DNA of 64,000 nucleotides from Leptoclinus maculatus (GCA_032191485.1 JAVDOI010000001.1:37677885-37741884); one strand, 5' to 3'; numbered from the stretch's first letter, positions 14,945-27,853 are shown. Notes: generated by a model not told the origin, from the sequence alone. Program-made: numbers and translations.

Positions 14945-15116
14945 CACATATAGGGGCCCTTTTTCTACATTATGAGACTTTAAGTACATTTTACTAATAA
15001 TACCTTTACTTAATATATTTACATTACAGGAATTTGACATATTATATAGTGTTTTCAAAGTGCCGCACTGCTACTTTTACTTACGTAAAGGATATGAATA
15101 CTTCTTACGCCACCGT
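14945..15116 (+). mobile_element. hAT-like MITE end nested in the LINE
   Basis: It contains actttaagtacattttact, acttttacttacgtaaagg and ends gaatacttcttacgccacc, a mutated form of the ttcttccaccactg terminus of a very common fish hAT-like MITE. A better preserved member lies at 34932-35316. The left half of this copy is missing or unrecognisable. Confidence 0.65.
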
Positions 15117-15390
15117 CTAATTCAGACTGCTTGGGTTCATCTGTTTCAACTTGCAGTCGTAGAGTGACAGCTCCGTCTTCAGTAGCTGGTGCTTTGGGCA
15201 TCTGCTGTTGTTTCCAATTCCCTGCTGAGCTTTGCTTGTGTATTGACACACATGTCCCTTCAGCTTCAACACTGTGGTGTCTGAAAGGAGTTTCCATGTT
15301 GGACAGTAGTTGGATGGTGCTATTCCCTTGTGGGTACCTTTCATGATCAGCATAGTCCTGCCTTGTGTTTGACAGTCACGGTGGGAGTCT

Positions 15391-17594
15391 GCAGTTAGTA
15401 ACTAGTTAATTTGTGCTGCTCGGCGTTAATGCAACACTATTAGTTCCTCCAACCAGTAGGTGTGAATCATTTCAGGACCCATTTGCTTTTGTAAAGGTGA
15501 CTGGTTCCTGCTCTGAAAGATTGTAATGGTATGGTTCTGGGTCACTGAGCTTTGGAGCTACATAATTATCCTTTCATGCAATCAACACAAGTCTACAGTT
15601 CTGGTCCCAAATCTTAACCAAGTTGTTTTTCAACATTAGCTGCTTAAGATAATATTCCAAGAACTATAGCAGCAGTTTAAGCTACCGCAACTCCTCAATG
15701 TCACAACCCATTCAATTGTCAAACAAATTTTAAGCGAACTTCTGAAATGTCGCAAAGAAAAAAGAAATGGGACTATGGCGCGTTTCCATCAACTGGTTTG
15801 GAGCGAATAAACTCAGCTGGAGCGTAGCTTGGTCAGAAGTTGGCTCTTTGGCCATGTTCCATGCTGGCCGGAGACAAAGACAAGCATTCACACGTTATGA
15901 GAATATTAAAGGAGATGCCGACAGGGGAAAACAGCTGATCAGTCATCTTAGTTGGATGTTCGCTATGTCAGAATCCATTTAGCACATCAACCTTTTCTTC
16001 TATATAGACAAAAAACACCTCAAGTGAGCGTAATTTAGTTTTTCACAATTGAGGAAGTTTGCTGCTTGTATTCAGCTTTTCTAATGTCATTCTTCAAAAT
16101 GCACATTAATATATGTTAATGGAGGCACGTTTAATGAAATGGACATTCAACACAACCTGATCTGAAGCAACCCAGCCAGCGTACAAACAAACAGCATTTC
16201 CATTCTCACGTGTAACATCATTACTACTGTGGCAACAATAAGGCTCTTCTTTGTTGCTTTTTACCAATTTTCCCTGAAAATAATTAGATATTTTTTTCCA
16301 CAGGGAAAGATTGTTTTTTTCCATCATCATTTTGTTGGTGAATGTATGTGTTCAGCACAGTTTATGGAAAAAACTCAGAATGTGGAATACCAAGTGAAGG
16401 GGAAAATAGTGTTTGTGCAATAAATAGTTTATTTGTAATCTTAATTTTACTAAGCTTATGATAATAACGAACTCTAGCAACAATGTATAATGTAGTCAAT
16501 TAAAGAAATACTAGTGTAACAGTTTGCCTATTTAGTTAGAGATGCTTATTTTATTAAATACTCAGCATTTAAATAGCAACTGACATACGGCATTTGACCA
16601 TGAAACTATTTGGAAAGGTATGATGGTACAATCTTCCTGAGACATGAAAGTCTTTGACGAATCACTTAGGTGTAAGTCCAGTGGGTTAATATAATTGAGT
16701 GATAATCAGACAACATAGGAGACCACCCAGTAAGGCCTACTGGTCAAAAGCTTATAAGACACACTGCTGTAAGTGATTTTGATCCCATTATTATCGGCAC
16801 AGAGGAGGGCAGGAGTCACAGCAGGTGACCTAATTTGATCTCACACTGTAATGAGGATAAAGATCTATCTATCAGTGATAGGCCTTTTACTGTATACCCG
16901 CCTTTATGTAATTCCCTATCTCTCAGATCTCTCATTTCGAGCTGGAATATAAACAACACCGTAAATTAGGACTGAAAATTGCTTTTACTAAATACGTGCA
17001 GACCTCCCTGTTGAATATTGTCATGGGAAAAATCTCTTAAGATTAGACAGTGGAGGAGTTTTACATGCAACAGCTACATTCAGTAATTTACAACCGGCCT
17101 GCAAAGTAGAAGCTCAAATAACATCAAATACTCTCCTACTGAGACACTATTAATTAATAAGAGTCATGGTAAAGCAGCCTCTCTCCTTCCCCTCATTGTG
17201 CTTACTTTCCAGAAATCGATTGGTGTCTCCACTGCTGCCAGTGTGTCTGACAGATGTCTTATTGCACTACAACGCTCACGCTGCAAGCAGTCACAGTGTC
17301 TGCAGCTGAACCATGCCAGGCTAGATAAGAGTATAAGAGGCCTGTTGGGGTTGGAGCATGGAAGAAAACCTCTTAGTTGTTCTCCACTGCAGCCGTTGTT
17401 GACAGGTCACGGAAATCCAAGATTTAGTATTGGACAGAGGGAAGTTGAGGAAAACCTCTATTTTTCTTCTAGTATGTAGCCAGGAACTGTAAGTGTATGT
17501 GTGTTATTTTGGCCATGCTAGCTGCACTACTCTAGGGATAGCAATGTCAGTTGGCCAGGCACAAAATTCGGTCCAGATGTGGTGGTTCCCAAGC
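15391..17594. other. non-coding, no features recognised
   Basis: No exon or mobile element recognised. A plus-strand open frame at 17198-17479 has no domain signature or splice context and is treated as chance. Confidence 0.5.
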
Positions 17595-18025
17595 GATGAA
17601 TCCAGATATCAATGGTGAATCCTTGAATTTTCCACTAGTGTCAGCAGCAGCTTCACGTTTGTGGTTTTGAGGGAAATGTCTCAACAACTACTTAATTATT
17701 TGTCATTTACTTTGGTACCAACATTCATGATCCCCTCAGGTTAAATATTAATAACTTTGGTGATCCTTTACATTTTCCTCTTGCGCCACCAGCACATTCA
17801 AATTTCAGTCCAATACTTTGGTTTATGACCCACTGCTTGCAAAAAGACATGTGTTTAGTGATAAATAGCTAACGTGTTAACATGCTAATAAGCTGAATGA
17901 TGGTGACGGTGAACATGGCGTACATTATACCTGCTTAGCATCTACATGGGAGCATTGTAATTGTGAGCATGTTAGCATGCTGACATTAGCATATAGTGTG
18001 AGGCTGGGCATAGCTGTAGACATGT
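17595..18025 (+). repeat. dispersed teleost repeat, copy 2
   Basis: Same family and orientation as 10910-11290. It contains aaatgtctcaacaactactt, ccaatactttggtttatgac, ggtgaacatggcg, cctgcttagcatctacat and gagcatgttagcatgctgac. This is the most complete of the three copies. Confidence 0.8.
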
Positions 18026-21000
18026 TACCAAAATGGTAAGAGTTCTGGATATCAAAGCTAAAATATATCATCTGTTATTTGGGAGTGTGAATGTGTCTAA
18101 TTACACTGAGATCTAAATGTGTGCGATAAGTACATAAAAAGGAGTTTAACCTTTTTATAGATGCAAAAATCAAACACATCCACAGTCTGGACCAATATAG
18201 CGCCACAGACATGGGATACATTATGGTTTTTCTTAATGAGTATTCCAATTATGTCTATTATAATTGGTAATTATGATCCTGGTTATGATGCTTTACATGC
18301 ACAGTAATAGGCTGCAATACACAACACTGTTATATTACAATAGTTTTGACATTGAGGTGCTAGTTCTCATTAGTGTTAAATGTTCATTTCATTTCATTAA
18401 GGACGGGTGTGTGTGTTTGTTGAAGCAATTGGCAGGTCTGTAATAACTGCATAAATGTGTGGGAGGAACATGAATGAAAGATTCTCGAAACATGTTCTCT
18501 CTCTGGTATGTCTTGGATTCCTGATTATTTTTTTTTAGTTGGTGTTACTTGGCAAGCTGTCAGCAGTAAGTGCATCTCTGTGTTTAACAGTGGCAAATTA
18601 ATCAATCTTTTTCTCCTTTTACTGCGTGCTTTCAATAATTATCTGGGTTTACAAAAAAAAGAGATCAGCCTAATTGTAGTTAGACAGTGACTCGGTCAGG
18701 TAGCTCTGCAATGCAGAAAACACAACCCTGCTGCAGTTACTAAACATTAAAAAATCCTTGAAATAATTCTGAAGGAAGAACTGCTCACATTGTTGCTTTT
18801 TGTCACGTACATAGCATTCTAACACAACAGTAATTCTGCTTAACGAGGATAATCCCTTAAATCAGGGTTGTATTGTCAGTATTGAGTTTATCCTATTTCA
18901 TTTCCTTATCATCCTCATCTATCATCACCATGTTCTGCTGATAAACATCAAAGACACAAAGGACGGGGATTATGGATAATTGCAGTGAAGACAATCAAAT
19001 TAAATTATACTTGGTGTTTCAGTATCTAGCACTGAGATGGCAATATCACTGTATTCAATTAATTTGGATAGACTAACATGTATCACGTAGTCTTTTTAAT
19101 TAGATTTGAATAAACACTGAGAAAAAAATTCAGAAAACAAAGCGCTACCCTGTGATTTCATGCACTTGTGACTTGTGAATTACTATGTTATTTAAAGTGT
19201 TGATCATGTGCTTGGTTATGTTATAAGCACATAGTTTTTTTATCCCACCTTCACATCTTTTTCCTAGTTATGTGGTTGCATTTGTTTCTGCTTCTGTTGC
19301 TGTATTTAATATTGTATTTCTGTCTCGACAGCTTTCTGTTTTGAAGTTTTGCACACAGACTGAAATAAAAACTAACAACTTTCTTTAATAGTTTATCATC
19401 ACCAATGTGATTTAGCCTCATGGGAGCCAATTTATCAACTCTGGTGCTGCAGGAAGACATAGGAACTTTTCAGAACTATCAACTGTGTTTCTATAGCAAC
19501 AAATATAACTAAATTAATTACATTCTCCATCCATGGAGAACAATGTCGATATGTTGAATGTCAAAGCATTTGGTGACGACTCGGCACAGCTGATGAAGAT
19601 TTGCACAACTTGTGTGTCTGATCTAAAAAAGTGTGATGATCACAGTACATCCCAGACACAGCAAAATCTCTTCCTGCACTATGAGCCGTGTGTTGTATTT
19701 TAATTTTGTCTTGTAATTGTAAAGACCTGAAGTCAGCCATCAGTGTTATGCTCACAGGTTGTCATTTGTCATTCTTGATTGGTTGCCATTCTCAAGAGAG
19801 TCTTATCTAATATGAGCTTGTCAAAGGGCAGACACCACACAGCAAAGTAGAGAGACATTGACGAATGCAACAAGTCTTCCAAATTATGACAATATACCAC
19901 TGTTTGCTCACGACCTCTAGAACAACACAGTTTTCTGATCTGACCGTTGCAAAGTAGTGTTGAAAAGTAAATGTGTTTTATGATGTGGTATATATATATA
20001 ATGTGGTTAGATTTAGGGAAACATCCTGGTTCAAGTTAAAATTACTTAGGATTAGGGGCAACACAATATCGTTTAGATATGAGATAACAGTGCACATTTT
20101 TAGACAGTCTCTCTTGGAGAGCATTCAATGACTAACTAGCAAATGAAAAACTAGAGGGAGAAGTTCTAAACCAATTTGGATGTTGGATTGTCCTTTCGGA
20201 AAGTTACAAAAAGGGTCAAACACAGCCCCGCAAATCCAAGATCAACAAGCATTCAGGCATTCCGACAGTAAATTCTCATCACTCCTTACTTCCAGCTGTG
20301 AGCTTAGTGCGTCCTTGTGGGGCGTGATGAGGTCAAAGGTTTAATATCAATACTGTACGTATCCAACATTCACATAATAATCCATGCCACGCAAGTCGGT
20401 TGACTGAACTAAAGGATTACTATGTAGTCTGCGACAGATATTTGTGCTATTTTCCAATACTCTCAGCCACAGAGGACTCTAAAATTCTGTCTGCCCACTA
20501 TTGGCAAGTGTTTATTCGTGCCAAATGAGGGTTTAACACGTGAATATCAACCTGTGTCACACACCTGTTCATTTCTGAAGGTGTTACATGTCTATGTTGG
20601 TAACAAGCAATGATGCTAGAGAATAATTCAGTGGCCAGTGGGTTCCTTGTTTATCTGTGATCTTCCTATCTTCTTATCTGTGTTTTGGATTAAATTTCCT
20701 GGAAAATACTGTATTTTCTATTTGAATTGTGCCAAAATATGAAGTTGACTGATTTGTTTTTGGTTTCTCAAGGTAAAGGCCCGATTAATGATGGAGTCCA
20801 AGAGCTTTCCTTTGATATGATAGCATAATTTGTATTCCTCTTCATAAAATATAATGGATACTACTTTGAAGCTGCTATATATTTTGTAAGACTCCTTTTT
20901 CAGTAAGAGAGAGCAATAAAACATTGTATTTTTAGTGCTGCTGTATCCTTGGCTTGCAAGTTACACTAATTAATTTAATTCTATTAGAACAATAAAACCC

Positions 21001-22248
21001 AAAGACAAAAAACCTACACCAAACAGCCACTACAAAGTAATCAAACCTTTTTTTTTAGCAATGAATGCAAAACAACTGTAGAAACATGCAGGGACTGGCC
21101 AGAGGTCTGGTTCAGGTGGGGAATCCTCGGTATATGTGCGAGGGTCAGGCAGCGGGGGACAGATGATCGACAGAGGTCACGACAGACAGTGGGTCATAAA
21201 TATGGGAGACAGGCTGAACTGGCCTGTGACAAGGAAAGGGCAGCTCTACTGTAATGGGTGATAAATGTCAGTGCCTCCCCACAGCCTCAGATGAGCGATT
21301 GTTAAGCAGCTTCTCTGAGCCTGAGCTGCTAAAGCCTCAAGACAGACTGACAACCAGTAAAGGAAACATTTACACGGACAGAACGGCTTGTTTGGCTGAC
21401 CCCCCCCCTTCCTCGCCGTCGCCGTAGGCAAAATGAGAAAGGTGATTAATCAGGTTGTTAACATGTTTGATGGAGAGTAGAGGAGAGAGGGAGGAGGGAA
21501 TCCATGTGCTGAGAGGAGGGTGTGACAGGTAACAAAATGAGGAGGAGAGCCTGCGCCGCTGGGATTCATCAGGGGTTACTGATCCTCTGAGGAGCAATCA
21601 TTTTTATAGTAACGGGCCTTGATTGCAATAATGTCCCCATAGCAACTATTATCTTTAATGACTATTATTATGGCTGTCATAAAATGGAGACTGGAGCAAG
21701 TCTTATCAAAATATAGTACGCAACTGCACCTTCGAATGTCTTCACTGATTAAAAACTAGCTGTCATTTTTTTTATTTCTACAACTTTAAATTGGTAGATG
21801 AGTAAAAGGAATAATTTAAAGCATGTGTTCAAAACTAAGAGGCATACGAGCATACATATGTATTACTTGTCACTGTTATATTCATGTGCGCTTTGTGAAA
21901 GTTGATTATTTTTTTGTATTCTTTATCTAATTCATTGTAAGTCTGTGTTATACGTTTTGAATATATGTATAATTATTATTATTTTTTTTCGGGAACCATA
22001 TAAAACTCTTAACCTCATACAAAGATAAGAGATATACATTAAAAACCAAATGCAATCACACATACAAACATACTAATTTAAATGTTTGCACCAAATCCTA
22101 TAGAATATAAATTAGAATATATCCCCAATCAAATGTTATATTCTGGCTATACATTCCTCTCCCTCCTAAAGGCAAAATATAACAGCATGGGTTACAATTT
22201 CTTCACATGGTTAATTGATCAATAAAATTACAAAAAGATGAGACTTAC
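18026..22248. other. non-coding, gpc5 intron 3' of the attachment-site exon
   Basis: By position this lies downstream of the gpc5 exon on the minus strand. No terminal exon with a hydrophobic C-terminal tail was found. The stretch 21060-21600 is more G/purine-rich than its flanks, and 21600-21690 is low-complexity but not repetitive. No transposon was recognised. Confidence 0.5.
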
Positions 22249-22411
22249 ATTTGGAGACTCTGGAGACTTTCCTTTTTACCTCGCCACCACCTGAACCACC
22301 ACAGCCGTCTTCATCATCACAGTCACCGCTGTAACGTCCCTCCGTGTCTCCACTTCCTGTTTCAATCTGGTCCAGTGACCCCAGTTTAGGAATGGACTTC
22401 CCTTGCAACAG
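22249..22411 (-). CDS. gpc5: glypican-5 exon with heparan-sulphate attachment sites
   Basis: This 163-bp exon has acceptor tttttcaactag upstream and donor AAAT then gtaagt downstream, and encodes 54 codons plus one base. It starts LLQGKSIPKLGS and contains three Ser-Gly dipeptides at exon residues 20-21, 28-29 and 40-41. Around them is the acidic, Cys-bearing stretch SGDCDDEDGCGGSGGGEVKR, which is diagnostic of the glypican-5 glycosaminoglycan-attachment region. In the family, Ser-Gly beside acidic residues is where heparan or chondroitin sulphate chains are initiated, close to the membrane. The exon joins the 34732-34852 exon in phase 0 (VNQ then LLQG) and leaves in phase 1. A cryptic donor-like gtaaaa after GGCGAG is probably unused, because the VKR that follows is conserved in the family. 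The terminal exon with the hydrophobic GPI signal was not found to the left. Confidence 0.94.
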
Positions 22412-25333
22412 CTAGTTGAAAAAGACACATTTTTAGTTAATAACATTCATATTTTTCAACAAAAGTAAACTAGTTTAAAGTAGTAACCTTATATATTATA
22501 TGAATATTACATTCAATATTCACAAAGTGAACAAGGTCCTCTCATGGCAAGGATAGTGCAGAATATGCATTCAGAAAATGAAGAGAAAAAAGGGGAGAAA
22601 ATGTAAAAGAACTGCTGATTATGGTGCTAATGAGCCACAGTCCTCTAAGTAATTAAAAAACTATGAATCTACTGAATAACTGCACTGCAAAGGGCATATT
22701 TTAATACACACTTTTGCCTAGATATTTTTCTGCATCCCATGCTTTCAATATTAAAACTAAATCTATAGTTAAATTCCCTTATTTGTTGTTTCATTAAAAA
22801 AACAAATTATAACAATAATAATAAGCCAACACTTATCCTGAGTGCCACCACCTACACTTCAATGGATGTGTTGAATGACACTCACCCTTCTCGGCCGCAG
22901 TGGCCTGCAGGGCAGCTAAACTTTCTGCTGTGCCGCAGAATCTCAATCAAAGACTTTGCGAACTCGATACCAGGGGAAATGCATACGCTAATTGGCTCAT
23001 TTAAATTCATGGTGCGTTATTGGAAACAAGAGGGAATGCTTTGTGTTGATCAGAAAGGTATTGTCTATGTTAATTAATTACTGTTGTGGTTCAGTGCAGC
23101 GAAGCAGAAGTGTTGGGGTTGCTGCCATGGCAGAGCTCGGACATATCGGTGCTGGTAATTAGCCTGTCTGAGTCTCAGCTCCTCAATGGTGACAGATTAG
23201 AAGATGGAGAATATTGAGAGTTTGAGCAATCTAAGCGCTCCTTCCAAGTGTGTAATTGGCATGATTTTCTTTCCATTTCTGTCTGACCACACTTATAATA
23301 CATTACATAGAATAATGAGTTTCTGTGGTGCCTGAGATTAGCCTGGTTTGACTGAATTTGAACTTTGCGCCTCACAGTCGAGGAGGTAGAGCACTGCTTG
23401 AGGGGCTCAGTGGGGTTCAAAGGCTGTCAACTCTGAGCACAAAAAAAAGCACAGCATCTTGCAATAGTTGCAGTGGACTGCACATGTGAAACAATATGCT
23501 ACCTGAGATCCACTTATTTATAGTTTGCGGCGAGGTGAAAGGTTATTATGTTTGCATATATAAGCCTGTGTGTAGATGTATGAATGTGTGGGAGCGAGAA
23601 GGGATGTTTTCTTTTACACATAATTAGATTCTCATTCACTCACATGACCAAGTCTCAAGTTACAACTGTATTTAGTTCATAACTAGAAAATTATATTTAT
23701 GAGAGGAATAACAAGAGAGAAATCAGAAATATTAAACAAAATTGACTTTACCAGAAGAATATGAGCTTTACACTGAGGAACATGTTCCTTTATTACGATA
23801 AATACGGGCACTGTATTACATTTTGAGTCGATCCCACATACACCACCCTGCTGCCTTATTTACTCCTTTAGGAGTAACATTTGCTAAAAAATACATTATT
23901 ATTATCATTACCAGCCGCCACAATGTGTTGTTCTTGTTCTTGTTGTTGTCCATTAGACAATAAAATTACTCAAAACAAAGGACTATATTAAAAAAAATGC
24001 TATTTTGGTTTGTGTGATCACTGGCAGTTGATATGATTTAGATGAAACAGTAATTCATTATTTAAGCCTCTATAATGATATTTCACAGCAAACACATTTT
24101 CAAAAAGCTGGGGAAACATTTGTTCTGTTCGAATAAGTCTGTCATTCACCAGGCTACTTGATTATTTTACTCTTGAGGGCCAGGGGAGTAACAGCTCTGT
24201 GTTTGATTGTATTGAACAGCTGTACTGCTCTTTCTGATGCACAATGAACTCCTGCTATTGGCCTCACTTCTGTGAAGGACATGGGGCTTTGTGTAACACT
24301 GGCTGTGAGACAGGAGCTCTGATTTCGTTCAATGCATCTCCAGATGAGAAACTGCTCTGAGTAGGCACCCTTGGGCAGGCTTCTGGCTGTTACTGCAGCG
24401 TGTGGAGAGTTAATGACCACCAAATACCAGTTACTCTTTTCAAAAAATAAACTGCTTACAAGCATATAACAATACTGTGCACTTAGAAGGAATGTTCTGA
24501 ACAATGAGATCCCCTGCTTGGCCATTTCCTTTTTAAATTGCTGCACCAATTAAGAGCCAACACCACAAGAGATAATGATGAACAACACATTGTCTGCAGT
24601 ACACACGATAATGGTTTCAACTAGATGTTGAAATGTAATGGAAATGTCATCCGTATGGGCGTGCATGTAAGAGAGAACACAGCATATTATCTCATGAGCT
24701 CTCTATTCAGTTACACAAACCTCCATTTACTGTACACCTAATTCTTAAATAGTTGTAATTATCAATCTGAGCTAAGAGGATAACCTGACCGTTATTTGAC
24801 ACAGGCTATTACAGGAAATATATCTTTATATCTCATATCTTTATATCTGCATTTACCCTGTTGTATTATTAGATAAACATAAGTTCCCCTTTTCTGTATG
24901 CACTTTACTGTAATTCAATTATTACAGTTTAAGCATGTGGTTCTCAACCTCTTTGAGTCTAAATTATCACAGTGGTGATCCGCCTCACAAATAACCATGG
25001 CAACCACTACTCTGGCAGGAAACACAATCTGGAAAAAGTCTGCCGTTAATAACAATGAGGATAAATAAGCGATGGCTACGGGACGAGTGGAAATTAGGAA
25101 ACAGATTGTCTCTGTCTTCTTGTTACTCGCTCACACAAAACAGTGTATTCCACTATCACATCACAGATCAAGAACAAAATAAAACAAAGATGAATGTGGT
25201 TGAACTTTCTCCACTGCAAACTAACATGATTTATTAAGCCTATAATATACAGTTTCTTTTGGAAATGGCTCTTTTGATTGATAAATGCTCTTGAGGCCAT
25301 GTTTGGTAATTTCACCAATAACATTTACATAAA

Positions 25334-25700
25334 TTTGGTATGAACCAAAATATCTCCACAACAATCTGATGGATTGTCATTAAATCTGGTGCAATTATCC
25401 ATGGTGCCCTGGGGATGAATCCTATTGACTGTGGCAAACCCCAGACCTTTCCTCTACCCTCATCATCATGTCAAAATTTCACTTTTTCCAGTACTTTATG
25501 TAGTATATGATCAAATACCTGAATAACATTCCCATCAGCCTCAGCTGTATTTTGGGTTTAGTGCTAATTAGCAAATGCTACCATGCTAACACAATAAACT
25601 TAGACGATGAATACCTGCTAAACATCAGCATGTAAACATCATCTTTGTGAGGACATTAGCATCTCAAAGCACTACTGTGCCTGCCTAGGTGCAGCCTCAC
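25334..25700 (+). repeat. dispersed teleost repeat, copy 3
   Basis: Third copy of the family at 10910 and 17595, same orientation. It contains gatggattgtcattaaatc, ggggatgaatcctattgac, cccatcagcctcagctgta, gtgctaattagcaaatg and ctgctaaacatcagcatg, and ends in a gcagcctcacag block. It lies antisense to gpc5 in the intron. Confidence 0.8.
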
Positions 25701-25914
25701 AGAAAATTCCCATTGCTTCTTTTTGACAGATACTGTATATCTAGCTATAGTTACATGCATTCTTGTCTTCCCTGGCTTGGGTTACCTCAGATACCCAGCC
25801 TAAAAACAAGCCCTGGCCACCTGAGATATTTAATACATTTCATATTTACCACTGTACTCATCACAAACTTCTTCATAATACGAGCTGCTTTTTCATGAAA
25901 TCACAACAAAGACT

Positions 25915-26325
25915 GTGAGGTGTCTCAAAAGATTCAGGATGGTAGCTGAGACTTGGCTTAACTCTCATCGCTGCACCATAGACAGCATATTCTGACAGGC
26001 TGCATCAACAGTGTATGCTTTAGCGGGTTTGACTGCACAGCACTGGAACCTGCAGCACAACAATGTTAAGCCAGCATCAAGAAATTTACTGGCACAGACC
26101 TGCTACAAATCCATGATATCTTCATTACCCGCTACATAAAGAAAGCCCAAAGCATCATCAAGGACACCAGTCATCCAGCCCACACACTATTTTAACTCCT
26201 GCCATCTGGAAAATGCTACTGGAGCATTAAATCCCGCACCACCCATTTCAGAGACAGTTTCTTCACACAGGTAGTCAGAATAATGAATAGTACCTCCACA
26301 AACACAAACACACACACACAAATAT

Positions 26326-26356
<31 letters not shown>

Positions 26357-26510
26357 TATGCACACACACAGACACTAAAGCTGTGCATATGATGTGTATA
26401 GTGCTTTTTATTGTGCGTTTTCCCTGGTATCACATGATTATAACTATCCATTGTGTTTTTTTATTTATTTTCCAAGGTTGAGAATGCCACAGTGCAACAA
26501 TTTTATTTAT
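25915..26510 (+). mobile_element. L2/CR1-type LINE 3' fragment
   Basis: This is degenerate sequence corresponding to the C-terminal end of a fish LINE ORF2 and its 3' UTR. The blocks cgctgcaccatagacagcat, aagaaagcccaaagcatcat, atcccgcaccaccca and ttcagagacagtttcttc are characteristic in this order. A CA-rich array interrupts the start of the UTR, followed by a tttttattgtgcgttttccc-type UTR. Multiple stops interrupt the frame. It is 5'-truncated and differs from the family at 36190-37883. Confidence 0.8.
26300..26368 (+). repeat. (CA)n microsatellite, interrupted
   Basis: CA-rich array with aaatatgca interruptions repeated twice, lying within the LINE 3' region. Confidence 0.9.
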
Positions 26511-27384
26511 TTATTAACACAGATGAACTTAATATTGGCATCTGGAATAAACTAAATCAAGCAGATAAATGTAAAATATAAGAGTAATTGAACTCTACAT
26601 ATTTTTTTTTGGCTATGAATGTACTTGTCCAACCTCTATATAGAAGCATTCAAAATAATAAACCACGCCATTGTTCTAGCATTTCTAAAACAATATCATG
26701 CACTAGAGAGAACAGGTCTCCTTTACTGCAGTCTAATACTTACCATGTTATTTCAGCTGTCAACTTCAATTTGTGACCTCAAGCCATTAAGGTATGTACA
26801 CTAGCTGCGTCTACAGTAATGGAACAAGGTGATGGCCATGTTACTCTGTATCTTGTAAAAGTAAGGGCATTATCACCATTTATCCTGCCTACACAACTAT
26901 TTTCCACACAGATGAAGGTAGCTCCAAAAAAAACTGCAAAGAATTCAAAGTTTCAAAGATTGATTGTCGGTCAGCAATGTAATATATTTATAGTTTATCA
27001 AAATGTACAGAGCAAAGTATGTATAGGGTACATATCCTAAAGAGGTGCCGGGTGTCATGTGGCAAAACGAATCACACCTTCAGAGATAGATGAATAAAGC
27101 TGTGTGTGGATTTTTAAGCTCATCAGTATTCTCTTTGAACACACTCTACTATCTGTAAATAGAGGGTGGAGTAGAGATCTTACAATGATCATATTTGCCA
27201 GGCAGAGGAGAAAAGTGTCAGGACGCGAGTCGGCTCCCATGACACACACTGTCATTTTTCATCTACCTCACTGCAGCAGCAGCAAAACTGACAGGGTGTT
27301 GATCCAGACCCAGTACAGCAGCAGCAAAGCAGATCAGTGAGTGAGAGTCCGGACTAGAAAGTTACAATATACAGTAATGATGAT

Positions 27385-27853
27385 AGTCAGTACCTCCAAG
27401 TCTGAGGCCATGGTTCTCTGCCGGATTGCACCTTCCAGGTTGGAGGTGAGTCACTGCCCCGAGCGAGGGATTTAAGAGAATCTCGGGGTCCTTTTCAGGC
27501 TGTTCGGTGCAACGTCAGCGGTGATATGGGCGTTGTACCGTTTTGGTGAAGAGGGAGCTGAGTCGGAAGGCAAAGCTCTCAATTTACCAGTCTACGTTCA
27601 GCCCACTCACCTATTGGCCATGAGCTTTGGGTAGTGCCCAAAAGAATGAGATTGTGAATACAAGCTGCCAAAATGAGCTTCCTGCATCGGGTGGCTGGGC
27701 TCAGCCTTAGAGATAGGGTGAGGAGCACAGACATCCGAAAGGAAAGGAGCTGGAAAACATTGCGAGGGAGAAGGACGTCTGAAATTCCAAGCTGCCTGAC
27801 GACCTGGCCCCGCATATTAATGGGTGGGTGGAGGGATGGATGGATGGATGGAT
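27385..27853 (+). mobile_element. RTE/Rex3-like LINE 3' fragment ending in (GATG)n
   Basis: It carries the end of an RTE-type ORF: frames give RELSRKAKLSIYQS, HELWVVPKRMRL-like and MSFLHRVAGLSLRDRVRS, then a sudden jump to a C-terminal region ending in GWRDGWMDG. It finishes in ggatggatggatgg repeats, the hallmark tail of Rex3-like RTE elements. The part that normally encodes the segment after RDRVRS up to the last ~25 residues is missing, so this copy is 5'-truncated and internally deleted, with at least one frame shift. Confidence 0.82.

Larger units (their letters stand above)
13895..15390 (-). mobile_element. decayed R4/R2-like LINE, reverse transcriptase remnant
   Basis: On the minus strand three frames together give a mutated reverse transcriptase of the fish LINE group whose proteins contain KGTAPSNYRPI, AWIDYKKAYDS and YMDDIKL blocks. 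Visible in order are KGIAPSNYCP and QGIGNNSRCPKHQLL (15350-15160), DWMNNHEAKD and HSWIPG where the catalytic-Asp block is expected (about 14700-14640), ATISHLVYMQAIKL in place of the YMDD block (near 14380), EGVELSKGHIID (about 14270) and IKNQKILKLYAGF (about 14100). Many stops and frame shifts, and loss of both catalytic motifs, show it is dead. It is interrupted at about 14765-15116 by other repeats. Clade assignment (R4/Dong versus R2-like) is by recall and is tentative. Confidence 0.8.

Noticed and set aside
24154..24549. 131-codon minus-strand frame in the gpc5 intron
   Set aside because: Does not fit the gpc5 protein between the two recognised exons, which join in phase, and has no recognisable domain.
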